Shown here piece by piece: positions 43,982 through 53,590 of a stretch of 64,000 bases of DNA. Positions within the stretch are counted from its first letter, which is position 1. Each line of letters begins with the position of its first letter. The notes beneath the pieces were generated by a model, which was given only the letters and a program-made list of their open reading frames with translations, was not told the origin of the DNA and ran no database searches. The DNA comes from an uncultured Maribacter sp. (GTDB lineage: Bacteria; Bacteroidota; Bacteroidia; Flavobacteriales; Flavobacteriaceae), in assembly GCA_947504045.1 (NCBI GenBank), contig CANNFY010000002.1:496001-560000 (forward strand). The letters are read 5' to 3'. The translations under genes and the position numbers were made by a program.

Positions 43982-44791
43982 TTATTCAAACTTATCCATA
44001 ACCTCTCTACTAACACCTGTGTTAGAAAAACCACCGTCATGAAATAAGTTCTGCATAGTAACCTTACGTGTAAGGTCAGAAAATAATGTTATAGTATAAT
44101 CTGCACAATCTTGAGCAGTTGCATTACCTAATGGCGACATTTGATCTGCAAAATTTATAAAACCATTAAAACCTTTAATTCCTTGTCCGGCTGTTGTTGC
44201 TGTTGGAGATTGCGAAATAGTATTAACTCTTACTTTCTTATCCTTTCCAAAGAAATACCCAAAGCTACGTGCTACAGACTCTAAATATGCTTTATTATCT
44301 GCCATGTCATTATAATCCGGAAAACTTCTTTGCGCTGCCATATAAGTTAAGGCAACTATACTACCCCACTCATTCATAGCATCATTTTTATACAAAGTTT
44401 GCATTACTTTATGAAAAGATAATGCAGATATATCCCAACCTTTTGCAGTAAAGTCATAGTTTTCATCCATATAAGACCTTCCTTTACGTACGTTTACAGA
44501 CATACCTATAGAATGTAAAACAAAATCTATTTTTCCTCCTAAAATTTCCATAGATTTTATTACAAGATTTTTTAAATCTTCTTCACTAGTTGCATCTGCA
44601 GGAATAATTTCTGAACCCGTTTTTTCTCCAAGTTCTTTTAATTGCCCCATACGCAAAGCAATTGGTGCATTGGTTAAAACAAAGGTTCCTCCTTCTTCAT
44701 GTACACTTAATGCCGTTTTCCATGCTATAGAATTCTCATCTAATGCTCCAAAAATAATTCCTCTTTTGCCTTTTAATAAGTTATATGCCAT
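43982..44791 (-). CDS. fabI: Enoyl-[acyl-carrier-protein] reductase (NADH)
   Basis: FabI reduces enoyl-ACP in the last step of each round of fatty acid synthesis. The 269-residue SDR-type enzyme starts MAYNLLKGKRGIIFGALDENSIAW, with the divergent FabI cofactor motif. The catalytic Y-x6-K is seen in YNDMADNKAYLES, and NTISQSPTATTAGQGIKGF precedes the substrate loop. It is monocistronic or first before the glycosyltransferase run. A -7 box lies at 44821-44828. Confidence 0.94.
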   Translation of the reverse strand: MAYNLLKGKRGIIFGALDENSIAWKTALSVHEEGGTFVLTNAPIALRMGQLKELGEKTGSEIIPADATSEEDLKNLVIKSMEILGGKIDFVLHSIGMSVNVRKGRSYMDENYDFTAKGWDISALSFHKVMQTLYKNDAMNEWGSIVALTYMAAQRSFPDYNDMADNKAYLESVARSFGYFFGKDKKVRVNTISQSPTATTAGQGIKGFNGFINFADQMSPLGNATAQDCADYTITLFSDLTRKVTMQNLFHDGGFSNTGVSREVMDKFE

Positions 44792-44820
44792 TTTCCTGTT
44801 CTTAGGGTTTTAATAAAAAT

Positions 44821-44828
44821 CAAATATA
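44821..44828 (-). promoter_or_regulatory. Promoter -7 box of fabI
   Basis: TATATTTG on the minus strand, 30 bases before the fabI ATG, is a perfect -7 match. The -33 region is AT-rich without a clear TTG. Confidence 0.45.
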
Positions 44829-44872
44829 TTTAAAATATGTTAAAAAAATAATAGTTATGCGTCTATAAATAG

Positions 44873-46531
44873 TTACGCTCCGCTTAATAATTCTTTTGCG
44901 TGTGCTATTGCAGAATTACTATGTTCTTTTCCTCCAAGCATTTCTGCTAGTTCTATTATTCTATCCTCTTCCGAAAGTACAAACAAGTTTGTTGTTGTTT
45001 CTTGTTTGTCTTCTGTTTTATGAACTTTATAATGCTGATCTCCTTTAGAGGCTACTTGTGGTAGGTGTGTAATAGAAAAAACTTGCATATCTGCACTCAT
45101 ATTTTTCATAATTACTCCCATTTGGCTAGATATTTCTCCAGAAACTCCTGTATCTATCTCATCAAACATTATTGTTGGCAAATTTTCATACTTTGCTAAT
45201 ATTGCTTTTATTACCAACATAATTCTAGATAACTCTCCGCCAGAAGCTACCTTTTTAAGTTCTCCGTAATTACCACCTTTATTAGCCGAAAATAAAAATG
45301 TTAAATCATCTTTACCTGAAGGTTTATAGCTTGTAGCGGCATTAACCTCTATATTAAATAACGCACTTGGCATACCCAAATTACTTAAAGAATTCTCTAA
45401 TTGTTTTTTTAAATTAGGTAGCACCTTTTGCCTTCTTTTTCTAATACTTAGCGCTAATTCTTCTAATGCCTTTTCTTGCTTTAAAAGCAAAGCTTCTTTT
45501 TCTTTTATAGTAGAATCTATATTTTCGGAAGAAGAAACTTTTTTATCCAAGTCTTCTTTTACTGCCAGCAATTCTTCTATAGTTAATACACTATGCTTTT
45601 TTTGCAAATCATATAACAATTGGAGCTTTGCACTTACTTCTTCTAAAACCTTAGGGTTTGCCTCTGTATTTTCTATATAGTCTTGTAATTCTGATGCTAT
45701 ATCGTCTAACTCTATAAAAACAGATTGCACCCTTTCATTTAAAGAACTATACTTATTACTATAACTAGATAATTTAGTGGTTACTTGCTTTAATTGCGAA
45801 AGAGCACTTATTACTCCTATTTGCTCTTCATTAAGCAACTGGTTTCCTGCTGCCAACTGCTCCATAATAAGCTCTACATTATTAAGCTGCTCATATTCTT
45901 GTTCTAACTCTTCTATAATTCCTTCTTTTAAAGGGGCAGATTCTAGCTCCTTTAATAAAAAACTATTGTAATCTTGCTCTTTAGAGGCGTTATCTTTAAA
46001 AACAATAAGTTCTTCTAGTTCTTTTGTTATAGATTGATATTGTTTTAAAGTGGCAGTATATTTTTCCAGAATTTTTGAATTATCTGCTAATGCATCTACA
46101 ACTTTTAATTGAAAATCATTATCTCCTAATTGTAGTGTTTGGTGTTGCGAGTGAACATCTATAAGCCTTTCTCCTAGTTTTGAAAGCACTCCTAGTGTTA
46201 CTGGTGTATCGTTTACAAAAGCTCTAGACTTTCCGCTTGGCTGTATTTCTCTACGTATAATAGTAACATCTTCATAGTCTAAATCCTGTTTATCAAAAAA
46301 AGAGTTTAAATTATACTTTTCTATTTTAAACTCTGCTTCAATAACACATTTAATTGTTTTATCTCTTAATGATGATAAATCGGCACGTTTTCCTAAAACT
46401 AAAGATAATCCTCCTAGTAATATAGACTTACCCGCTCCAGTTTCTCCAGTAATTACCGTAAAACCATTAGAAAATGATACGTTTAACTGATCTATTAGCG
46501 CGTAATTTTTTATGGATAAGTTTGTAAGCAA
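44873..46531 (-). CDS. recN: DNA repair protein RecN
   Basis: A 552-residue SMC-like protein used in double-strand break repair. It has the N-terminal Walker A GETGAGKSILLG (about 30-41), a long coiled coil (about 160-370), and the C-terminal signature and Walker B region (ASGGELSRIMLVIKAI, then PTIMFDEIDTGVSG). The start is TTG at 46531: it begins MLTNLSIKNYALID exactly as the family does, and no in-frame ATG is near. It follows the porD-like gene in the conserved run, but it has its own -7 box at 46552-46559. Confidence 0.95.
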   Translation of the reverse strand: MLTNLSIKNYALIDQLNVSFSNGFTVITGETGAGKSILLGGLSLVLGKRADLSSLRDKTIKCVIEAEFKIEKYNLNSFFDKQDLDYEDVTIIRREIQPSGKSRAFVNDTPVTLGVLSKLGERLIDVHSQHQTLQLGDNDFQLKVVDALADNSKILEKYTATLKQYQSITKELEELIVFKDNASKEQDYNSFLLKELESAPLKEGIIEELEQEYEQLNNVELIMEQLAAGNQLLNEEQIGVISALSQLKQVTTKLSSYSNKYSSLNERVQSVFIELDDIASELQDYIENTEANPKVLEEVSAKLQLLYDLQKKHSVLTIEELLAVKEDLDKKVSSSENIDSTIKEKEALLLKQEKALEELALSIRKRRQKVLPNLKKQLENSLSNLGMPSALFNIEVNAATSYKPSGKDDLTFLFSANKGGNYGELKKVASGGELSRIMLVIKAILAKYENLPTIMFDEIDTGVSGEISSQMGVIMKNMSADMQVFSITHLPQVASKGDQHYKVHKTEDKQETTTNLFVLSEEDRIIELAEMLGGKEHSNSAIAHAKELLSGA

Positions 46532-46551
46532 TGTTGATGTTTTTATTGCTA

Positions 46552-46559
46552 CAAATGTA
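46552..46559 (-). promoter_or_regulatory. Promoter -7 box of recN
   Basis: TACATTTG on the minus strand, 21 bases before the TTG start, fits TAnnTTTG. The surrounding TTACATTTGTAG is identical to the box before the DUF6913-dapA unit at 51410. No -33 TTG is evident. Confidence 0.4.
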
Positions 46560-46587
46560 ATCTATATTCTATCGTAAAAAAATAGAC

Positions 46588-47475
46588 TTAATATTTAATA
46601 TTATTCCAGGTGTTAGAATACAATGGTGCAATTCTATTTAATGTTTCTTTTAGCTTTACCACATCTACCTTGGGTCCTCCTGAAAAAATATTTTGAATTT
46701 CTTCAGATTTGGCATCAAAAAAAGTTTGCATTAAAAAGGCATTAGGTCTCCTTTTTATCATAGTATCAAATAAATTCATAGTTCCAGCAATTATTTGCTT
46801 ACCAGTACTATTATTATCCCCTAGAATATCTAATCCTTTTCTATGGTAATTATACATTGCCACCCTGTACTCTTTATATGTGTTTGAAAGCAAGTTATCT
46901 ACCAACTCAAATCTACTACGATCTGTAGACTGGCTCCACCCTGCTGAATTACCGCCTTGTGCTTGTGTAACAATATTCTGCGCTTTTCTAAAAAAATCAT
47001 TTCCTCCTTCTAACTCAAATGTATCTGCATCTAAACCCAATATTATGTACACATAATACGCAACAACGCTTACCAAATTAGACTCATACACATTTTCATT
47101 AAAAACTAAAGGCTGAAACTCTATATACTCAAAATTTAATTGATTGTCTTTATAATTAAAAATTGGAGATTCATACGAAGTATTAAAAACTGGTCTAGAA
47201 GATTGTAGTTGTATGGTTCCACTAAACCTATTAGAGTCATAATCTGCAATTGTAATAAACAGTTGTGCATTTACTCTTTCGCTTTCCTTATAAATTCTAT
47301 TTGTCCATTTTGTTTTATTTACAAAATCGTTTAAAGAGCGCTCTAGAGTTTTAAAAACTTGCTGATTGGTTTGTGAAACTTGATCAGAGTTTACAGTTAT
47401 TTTACAGTTTAACTCCTGTGCCTTTACAAACAAAGAAAAACTTAAAAAAAATATAGCGATAAATAAATTACGCAT
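46588..47475 (-). CDS. DUF4835 protein, type IX secretion PorD-like
   Basis: A 295-residue exported protein with a Sec signal ending FVKAQ (about residue 19). The body has KITVNSDQVSQTNQQVFKTLERSLNDFVNKTKW, which is the start of DUF4835 domains, and FQPLVFNENVYESNLVSVVAYYVYIILGLDADTF. The family is now often named PorD for its link to type IX secretion in Porphyromonas. Its place next to coaBC, rpoZ and bamD is conserved across Flavobacteriaceae. The start overlaps the end of coaBC by eight bases. Its biochemical role is not known. Confidence 0.82.
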   Translation of the reverse strand: MRNLFIAIFFLSFSLFVKAQELNCKITVNSDQVSQTNQQVFKTLERSLNDFVNKTKWTNRIYKESERVNAQLFITIADYDSNRFSGTIQLQSSRPVFNTSYESPIFNYKDNQLNFEYIEFQPLVFNENVYESNLVSVVAYYVYIILGLDADTFELEGGNDFFRKAQNIVTQAQGGNSAGWSQSTDRSRFELVDNLLSNTYKEYRVAMYNYHRKGLDILGDNNSTGKQIIAGTMNLFDTMIKRRPNAFLMQTFFDAKSEEIQNIFSGGPKVDVVKLKETLNRIAPLYSNTWNNIKY

Positions 47476-48673
47476 TTAGTCTTTGAATTATTTCGTTTAA
47501 TATATCTAAAGCAACTTCTGCTTTGCTTTTTAATTCAAACGTTTTTATCTGTAAATTGGTATCTATGAATGTAATTTTATTAGTTGCTTTTCCAAAACCA
47601 GCTCCGCTATCGTTTAGAGAGTTAAGTACAATAGCGTCTAAATTTTTCTTTTTTAATTTACCTGTTGCATTTTCTATTTCATTTTCGGTTTCTAAAGCAA
47701 AACCAACTAAAAATTGATTATTTTTCTGTTCTCCCAAAGAAAGTAAAATATCTTTATTCTTAACTAATTCTATAGAAAATTCAGTTGTTTTCTTTTTTAT
47801 TTTTTGTGTAGCTTTTATTTTAGGCTTATAGTCAGCTACAGCTGCAGCGCATATTGCAATATCTGTTTCTTTATAATGTTTATGAACTTGCTCATACATT
47901 TCATCTGCAGAAACAACCTGTATTAAATTTATAAAACTATTGTTTACACTATATTTTGACGGCCCTGAAACTAAAACAACCTTAGCACCTAAACTTGCCG
48001 CTTTTTTAGCTAGCTCAAACCCCATAAGACCCGAGGAATGATTACCTATAAAACGAACCGGATCAATAGCTTCATAAGTTGGACCAGCTGTTATTAAAAC
48101 CTTTTTACCTTGCAAAGGAAGGTTTTTTGAAATCTCATTTTCAACAAATTCGATAATATCTTCTGGCTCTGCAAGCCTACCTTCTCCAACCAAACCACTA
48201 GCTAATTCACCAGAAGCTGCAGGAATAATAATATTACCAAAAGATGTTAAGGTTTTTAAAGATGCCTTTGTAGATCCATGTTTATACATATCCAAATCCA
48301 TTGCAGGAGCTACAAAAACAGGGCATTTTGCAGACAAATAGACTGCTAGCAATAAATTGTCGCAAGTACCACTTGCCATTTTAGACATTGTATTTGCAGT
48401 AGCAGGTGCAATTATCATATAATCTGCCCAAAGCCCTAACTCTACATGATTATTCCAATCTACTTTATTATCATCTTTTAAAACAAAAGACATTGCTACA
48501 GGGTTTTTAGAAAGTGTAGCAAGGGTAAGTGGAGAAACAAAAGAGCTGGCACTCTCTGTTAAAACAACTTTAACATTGGCACCAGCTTTAATAAGTTTAC
48601 GAACAAGAAATGTAGTTTTATAAGCTGCAATCCCTCCAGAAATTCCTAAAAGGATGTTCTTATTGGCTAACAT
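47468..48673 (-). CDS. coaBC: Bifunctional phosphopantothenoylcysteine decarboxylase/phosphopantothenate--cysteine ligase
   Basis: A 401-residue fusion for two steps of coenzyme A synthesis. The N-terminal flavoprotein half (CoaC) has GISGGIAAYKTTFLVRKL, the FMN-binding region and PAMDLDMYKH. The C-terminal half (CoaB, from about residue 188) has VLITAGPTYEAIDPVRFIGNHSSGLMG, the nucleotide-binding AAVADYKP and VKNKDILLSLG. Length is normal. It lies three bases after rpoZ and overlaps the porD-like gene by eight bases. Confidence 0.96.
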   Translation of the reverse strand: MLANKNILLGISGGIAAYKTTFLVRKLIKAGANVKVVLTESASSFVSPLTLATLSKNPVAMSFVLKDDNKVDWNNHVELGLWADYMIIAPATANTMSKMASGTCDNLLLAVYLSAKCPVFVAPAMDLDMYKHGSTKASLKTLTSFGNIIIPAASGELASGLVGEGRLAEPEDIIEFVENEISKNLPLQGKKVLITAGPTYEAIDPVRFIGNHSSGLMGFELAKKAASLGAKVVLVSGPSKYSVNNSFINLIQVVSADEMYEQVHKHYKETDIAICAAAVADYKPKIKATQKIKKKTTEFSIELVKNKDILLSLGEQKNNQFLVGFALETENEIENATGKLKKKNLDAIVLNSLNDSGAGFGKATNKITFIDTNLQIKTFELKSKAEVALDILNEIIQRLNA

Positions 48674-48676
48674 ATA

Positions 48677-49009
48677 TTATGCGTCTTTCTCTGTATTTCT
48701 GTAGTAAATTTTATCATTTAACCACTCTTCTACTGCTAAAGCATGTGGTTTTGGAAGTTTTTCATAAAATTTAGAAACCTCTATTTGTTCTTTATTTTCA
48801 AAAACTTCTTCTAAACTATCGCTATATGTAGCAAACTCTTCTAACTTTTCTAAAAGCTCTTTTTTAATATCAGAGTTAATTTGAATAGCTCTTTTAGATG
48901 CTATAGAAATAGCTTCGTAAATATTTTCTGTTTCTTTATCAAACTCATTTTTATTAATGGTTTTTGTTGAAACAGCAGCTTTTGAATTTTTTAAATCGTT
49001 CATGTTCAT
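48677..49009 (-). CDS. rpoZ: RNA polymerase omega subunit (Rpb6-like)
   Basis: A 110-residue protein. The central segment ENIYEAISIASKRAIQINSDIKKELLEKLEEF (about 28-59) matches the omega/Rpb6 fold seen in Bacteroidota, which is longer than the E. coli protein. Omega helps RNA polymerase assembly. The C-terminal KLPKPHALAVEEWLNDKI is typical of the flavobacterial form. Its position between bamD and coaBC is conserved and supports the call. Confidence 0.85.
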   Translation of the reverse strand: MNMNDLKNSKAAVSTKTINKNEFDKETENIYEAISIASKRAIQINSDIKKELLEKLEEFATYSDSLEEVFENKEQIEVSKFYEKLPKPHALAVEEWLNDKIYYRNTEKDA

Positions 49010-49021
49010 AATAACAAATAT

Positions 49022-49852
49022 TTATTTTGCTTCTGTAGGAAGGCTTTTTAATTCTTTTTCTATTTTTTTAAGAAGACCATCTGCTTCTTTTGCAAATTTA
49101 GTTTCTGGGTACTTTTTCTTAAGAACGCTATAAGCATCTTTTGCATTGTCTAAACGTCCTTTTTTTAATACTTCAAAACTATTCATTGCCATATGTGTTG
49201 TAGCTTCTAGTTTTAAATATAATACCTCTTCTCTATATATAGAGCCTGGATAATCCGAAATAAAATTATCACAAGCTGCTACAGCAGATTTTAATAATTC
49301 TAAGTTAAACTCTCCTAGTTTATTATACTGCTTTGCAATTTCAAAAGTTTTTTTCTCCTTTTTTGTTGTTAACTCTTTTGCTAATTTATTTGCTTCAGAA
49401 AAATATTCTGAATCTGGATAGGTATTTATAAAATTTTGAAGTTTTAGTAATGCCTTATCCGTATCTGTTTGGTCTAAAGAGTATTTAGGAGATAACATGT
49501 AATAACTCTTAGCTCCTAAAAAAGCAGCTTCTTGCAATTTATCACTTTTTGAGTACGATTTAATAAAACGCTCAAACTGGTAACCAGACATGTTGTAATC
49601 TTCTTGCTGAAAGTATGTGTTTGCAAAGAAAAACATAACTCTTTCTCCTTGTGGTTTACCCACATACTTTGGAGCTATTTGTTCATATAAACGATTAGAT
49701 CGTTTATAATCTTCTTCGTTATAAAATTTTTCTGCCATATCATACTTAGCCTTAACATCGTCATTTTTAAGTACTTTTTGGTACTCACTACACGATTGTA
49801 ATGCTAAAGCAATAATAGCAATTGAAAAAAAATTACTCTTCTTTAAAAACAT
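49022..49852 (-). CDS. bamD: Outer-membrane assembly lipoprotein BamD
   Basis: A 276-residue lipoprotein with lipobox LQSC (cysteine at residue 21). The mature part is built of TPR-like helix pairs (EDYKRSNRLYEQIAPKYVGKPQGERVMFFFANTYFQQEDY, about 48-87). BamD is the essential partner of BamA in inserting outer-membrane barrels. The family and the conserved neighbourhood (dapA, rpoZ, coaBC) agree. A -7-like TAATTTTG lies four bases before the ATG, too close for a normal leader. Confidence 0.93.
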   Translation of the reverse strand: MFLKKSNFFSIAIIALALQSCSEYQKVLKNDDVKAKYDMAEKFYNEEDYKRSNRLYEQIAPKYVGKPQGERVMFFFANTYFQQEDYNMSGYQFERFIKSYSKSDKLQEAAFLGAKSYYMLSPKYSLDQTDTDKALLKLQNFINTYPDSEYFSEANKLAKELTTKKEKKTFEIAKQYNKLGEFNLELLKSAVAACDNFISDYPGSIYREEVLYLKLEATTHMAMNSFEVLKKGRLDNAKDAYSVLKKKYPETKFAKEADGLLKKIEKELKSLPTEAK

Positions 49853-49968
49853 TTTGCAAAATTAGGAATTATCAATGGATAAAAAAAACATTTATATTAT
49901 GCTAAAATAAATGCATTTACAAGATTCCACAATGCTTTTGGGTTAGTTTTAACTTTCTTCTAAAAATT

Positions 49969-50859
49969 TTATGCAGTTACCCTAATAAATGGCTTTACAA
50001 AGGTTGCAATTTTTTGCTTTAAAGTTGATGTTGCTTCTACTAAAGGTAAGCGAACACTAGCGTTACACAAGCCTACTAATTCTAATATTGTTTTAATACC
50101 TGCTGGATTTCCTTCTTCAAATATTAACTGCATTCCTTCTTGCAGATTGTAATGCAATGCAAAGGCTTCTTCTACTTGCTTATTAAGCCCTAAACGAATC
50201 ATTGAAGAAAATTCGCTTGGCAGGCCTTGCCCTATAACTGAAATTACCCCTGAACCACCAGCTAGCACACTTGGTAATGCTGTTATATCATCTCCAGAAA
50301 TAACATGAAAATTGTCTGGTGTATTCTTTATTAATTCCATTACTTGCACCATATCTCCACAAGCTTCTTTAACGGCAACTATATTTTTAAAATCTTGCGC
50401 TAAACGTACTACAGTTTCTGGTAATATATTGCTTCCTGTTCTTCCTGGTACATTATATAAAATAACAGGAATTGGCGATGCTAATGAAACTGCCTTAAAG
50501 TGTTGGTAAATTCCTTCTTGGGTAGGCTTATTGTAGTATGGTGACACAGAAAGAATAGCCACAAAATCTTTTAAATTAGTTTCTAACAACTCTTCTGATA
50601 TTTGTGCGGTATTATTACCTCCTATTCCTAAAACCATAGGTAAACGACCCGCGTTTACTTTTGTAATAGTATCTATAACTACTTTTTTTTCTGCTTTTGA
50701 TAACGTAACAGACTCTCCTGTGGTACCTAAAACTACCAAATAGTCTACTCCTCCATTTACGTTATACTCTACTATAGCAGATAGAGCATCTACATCAACA
50801 TTTCCATCTTCATTAAAAGGAGTTACCAATGCAACACCTGTACCCAACAATTCTTTCAT
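49969..50859 (-). CDS. dapA: 4-hydroxy-tetrahydrodipicolinate synthase
   Basis: DapA joins pyruvate and aspartate semialdehyde on the way to lysine and diaminopimelate for peptidoglycan. The 296-residue TIM barrel has [10 protein letters not shown] (6-15), [10 protein letters not shown] (45-54), the [10 protein letters not shown] region with the catalytic Tyr, and the Schiff-base lysine in VAVKEACGD. Length is standard. It overlaps the DUF6913 gene by one base, so the two are coupled. Confidence 0.96.
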   Translation of the reverse strand: MKELLGTGVALVTPFNEDGNVDVDALSAIVEYNVNGGVDYLVVLGTTGESVTLSKAEKKVVIDTITKVNAGRLPMVLGIGGNNTAQISEELLETNLKDFVAILSVSPYYNKPTQEGIYQHFKAVSLASPIPVILYNVPGRTGSNILPETVVRLAQDFKNIVAVKEACGDMVQVMELIKNTPDNFHVISGDDITALPSVLAGGSGVISVIGQGLPSEFSSMIRLGLNKQVEEAFALHYNLQEGMQLIFEEGNPAGIKTILELVGLCNASVRLPLVEATSTLKQKIATFVKPFIRVTA

Positions 50860-51392
50860 TATTCTATTTCGTTTAATACTCTTAAATACTTTTTTAGTTC
50901 CGTTTTAAAAACTTTAAAATTATTCATTGGAGTATCCAATATTAAATCATTATAAACTTTATCTACCTCAACAAAACCAACATTAACTCTTGCTTTTGTT
51001 TTTACGGTCATTAACTCTAATAATAAGTTTTCCTCATTATAATAGTTAACCAACATATCATACTCTCGACTAAGAAATTCTAAAGCGTAACTGTTTTCTA
51101 TATTACCATTCCAACCTAAATCTTTACCTGAAAAAACAGGTATAGAATATGGTGAATTTTTATCGTAAAAGCTTTTATAACCTATTATTTTAACCGCGTT
51201 TGGACGTAATGAAAATTCTTCAATAAATTCATAAAATAAATTTGAATTCTCGAACTTATCTAAATCTACAATACAACCAATAGATGTAATTCCTTTTTTT
51301 CGCTTTACCTCTACCGCAGGTTTACTTAATTCGGCCTTTAAAAATTTAGCGCCAGATTTACGTTTTAATTTATCTTTTATTCCGTTAAACAT
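50859..51392 (-). CDS. DUF6913 family protein
   Basis: A 177-residue cytoplasmic protein with a basic start ([20 protein letters not shown]). The core [28 protein letters not shown] and [28 protein letters not shown] is characteristic of a small Bacteroidota family (DUF6913) that is usually found directly before dapA. No function is known. The start shares a promoter region with the divergent 5'-nucleotidase gene, with a -7 box at 51410-51417. Confidence 0.8.
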   Translation of the reverse strand: MFNGIKDKLKRKSGAKFLKAELSKPAVEVKRKKGITSIGCIVDLDKFENSNLFYEFIEEFSLRPNAVKIIGYKSFYDKNSPYSIPVFSGKDLGWNGNIENSYALEFLSREYDMLVNYYNEENLLLELMTVKTKARVNVGFVEVDKVYNDLILDTPMNNFKVFKTELKKYLRVLNEIE

Positions 51393-51409
51393 GTATTTTT
51401 ACATTTCTA

Positions 51410-51417
51410 CAAATGTA
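51410..51417 (-). promoter_or_regulatory. Promoter -7 box of the DUF6913-dapA unit
   Basis: TACATTTG on the minus strand, 18 bases before the ATG at 51392. It shares a 12-base match (TTACATTTGTAG) with the recN box. No -33 TTG at the usual distance. Confidence 0.4.
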
Positions 51418-51459
51418 AAGAATCTTCATTTGTTTAGTCATAGCAAAATTAAAACAATC

Positions 51460-52224
51460 ATGAATTTAAAAATAACACATTTTGTTATATTTGCAACATT
51501 TGGTCTTTTTCTCAATTGCACAAATCCTTCAAAAAAACTATCTAAAATAGAAGTAAAACAACTTCCTATAACAAATAAGATAATCAAAAAAGATAGTATT
51601 GACTCTTATATTAAACCCTACAGAGACCATATTAATAAAATAATGGATAGCATACTTGCCTATGCTCCTAAAGAAATAAATAAGGATGATGGAGAATACA
51701 ACACCTCAGAAGGTAACTTATTAGCAGACCTTTTATACACCCAAGCAAATCCTATTTTTACATCTATTACAGGAAAACAAATAGATTTTGTACTTATAAA
51801 TCATGGTGGCATTCGTTCTATTATATCTAAAGGAAATATAACTACAAGAACTGCATATCAAATTATGCCATTTGAAAATAGTATTGTGGTTGCAGAACTT
51901 AACGGAAAATCTATTTTAGAACTAGCTACTTTTTTAAGCAATGCAGAAAAACCACATCCTGTTTCTGGCTTAAAATTAGTTTTAAATACTAACAACTCTA
52001 TTGCAAGTTTTAAAATTCAAAATAAAAATTTTGACCCTTCAAAAACGTACTATGTTGCTACAAACAACTACCTGGTAAAAGGAGGCGATAATATGGTGTT
52101 TTTTAAGGACGCTTTAAACCTAACTCCCTTAAATTATAAATTTAGAAACGCCATATTAGATTATTTTAAAAAAGAAGATACTATTACCGCTACAGTAGAT
52201 AATCGTTTTTACAAAAAAATATAA
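51460..52224 (+). CDS. 5'-nucleotidase C-terminal domain protein, lipoprotein
   Basis: A 254-residue lipoprotein. The ATG at 51460 starts a signal peptide with lipobox FLNC (cysteine at residue 20); an ATG at 51391 would put 23 extra residues ahead of the signal. The mature protein is the C-terminal domain of UshA-type nucleotidases: FVLINHGGIRSI, MPFENSIVVAELNGKSILEL and VATNNYLVKGGDNM. It has no metallophosphatase domain; that is encoded by the next gene, two bases away. Together they would form a periplasmic 5'-nucleotidase in two chains. Confidence 0.88.
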   Translation: MNLKITHFVIFATFGLFLNCTNPSKKLSKIEVKQLPITNKIIKKDSIDSYIKPYRDHINKIMDSILAYAPKEINKDDGEYNTSEGNLLADLLYTQANPIFTSITGKQIDFVLINHGGIRSIISKGNITTRTAYQIMPFENSIVVAELNGKSILELATFLSNAEKPHPVSGLKLVLNTNNSIASFKIQNKNFDPSKTYYVATNNYLVKGGDNMVFFKDALNLTPLNYKFRNAILDYFKKEDTITATVDNRFYKKI

Positions 52225-52226
52225 TT

Positions 52227-53138
52227 ATGAACAGAAGAAAATTTATTACAAATGCTACTGCCTCTTCTGCTTTTGTTGGCTTAGGCGGCTTAACTCTTGG
52301 CTCTTGTTCCGATAAAAAAAATACTAAAATTACTATTTTACACACAAACGATGTTCATAGCCATATAGACCCTTTTCCTCAAAGCCACTCCAAATACCCT
52401 AATCTTGGAGGATTAGCCCGCAGAGCCTCTTTAGTAGATTCTATTAGAAAAGAAAACCCAAATACTCTTTTGTTTGATGCTGGAGATATTTTCCAAGGTA
52501 CACCTTATTTTAATTTTTATGGTGGTGAGCTAGAATTTAAACTTATGAGCATGTTAAAGTACGATGCTGCAACCATAGGCAATCATGATTTTGACAATGG
52601 CATTAACGGATTACTCTCGCAATTACCACATGCTAAATTTGATTTAATTAGCGCTAATTATGATTTTAAAAACACTGTTTTAAATGGTTTTACCAAACCC
52701 TATAAAACCTATGTAATAAACAATCTTAAAATTGGCGTTTATGGCTTAGGAATTAAGCTAAAAGGGCTTGTAACTAAAAGTTTATATAAAGAAACGGTTT
52801 ACCATAATCCTTTTGAGATTGCTGTAGACACAGAAAAAACATTAAAAGAAGAAGAAAAGTGCGATTTAATTATTTGTCTTTCGCACTTAGGTTATGAGTA
52901 TGAAACTGAAGAAAAACCCGATGACCTTACCTTAGCTTCTAAAACAAAACATACCGATTTAATTATTGGTGGACACACACATACTTTTTTAGAAAAACCC
53001 ACTATTGTTAAAAATGCTATAAATAAAGATATTTTAGTAAACCAAGTTGGTTGCTACGGCATTAACCTAGGGCGAGTAGATTTTTATTTTGATGGCTCTA
53101 TTAATACACAATCTGAAGGAGTATCCATAAAAATTTAA
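52227..53138 (+). CDS. Metallophosphatase (5'-nucleotidase N-terminal domain)
   Basis: A 303-residue exported enzyme. The start NRRKFITNATASSAF has a twin-arginine motif, and LGSC forms a lipobox. The two-metal phosphoesterase motifs are complete: LHTNDVHSHI, LLFDAGDIFQG, GNHDFDNG and GGHTHTF. It corresponds to the catalytic N-terminal half of UshA/NutA, without the substrate-binding C-terminal domain, which is the preceding gene. The pair, in reverse order to the fused enzyme, is probably one functional unit that releases nucleosides and phosphate in the periplasm. Confidence 0.92.
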   Translation: MNRRKFITNATASSAFVGLGGLTLGSCSDKKNTKITILHTNDVHSHIDPFPQSHSKYPNLGGLARRASLVDSIRKENPNTLLFDAGDIFQGTPYFNFYGGELEFKLMSMLKYDAATIGNHDFDNGINGLLSQLPHAKFDLISANYDFKNTVLNGFTKPYKTYVINNLKIGVYGLGIKLKGLVTKSLYKETVYHNPFEIAVDTEKTLKEEEKCDLIICLSHLGYEYETEEKPDDLTLASKTKHTDLIIGGHTHTFLEKPTIVKNAINKDILVNQVGCYGINLGRVDFYFDGSINTQSEGVSIKI

Positions 53139-53142
53139 TATT

Positions 53143-53589
53143 TTGAAATACATTAGAACAAACTCTAAAAACATTGATTTTATAGCACTTGTAAAAGAAC
53201 TAGATGCATATTTAGCTGTTACCGATGGAGATGAGCATGATTTTTACAATCAATTTAATTCTATCCAAAATCTAAAGTATGTTTTGGTTGTTTATTTTAA
53301 TGATATACCTGTAGGGTGTGGCGCTATAAAACCATTAACAAAAAATGATATGGAAATAAAAAGAATGTTTGTTTCCGCAAATTTTAGAGGAAAAGGTATT
53401 GCTTCTAATATTCTTAAAGAATTAGAAACTTGGGCCAAAGAATTAAACTACACTTCTTGTATTTTAGAAACAGGCACAAGACAAAAAGAAGCTGTTGCCT
53501 TATATAAAAAATGCAGCTATAAAATTATTCCAAATTACGGGCAATATATTGGCGTAAAAAACAGCATTTGTTTTAAAAAAGAAATATAA
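53143..53589 (+). CDS. GNAT-family acetyltransferase
   Basis: A 148-residue single GNAT domain. The acetyl-CoA pyrophosphate loop FVSANFRGKGIASNIL (about 86-101) fits the Q/RxxGxG/A motif, and CILETGTRQKEAVALYKKCSYK follows. The start is TTG at 53143, four bases after the metallophosphatase stop; the next in-frame Met would remove half the domain. Acceptor substrate is unknown. It converges on the KDG kinase gene one base away. Confidence 0.87.
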   Translation: MKYIRTNSKNIDFIALVKELDAYLAVTDGDEHDFYNQFNSIQNLKYVLVVYFNDIPVGCGAIKPLTKNDMEIKRMFVSANFRGKGIASNILKELETWAKELNYTSCILETGTRQKEAVALYKKCSYKIIPNYGQYIGVKNSICFKKEI

Positions 53590-53590
53590 A

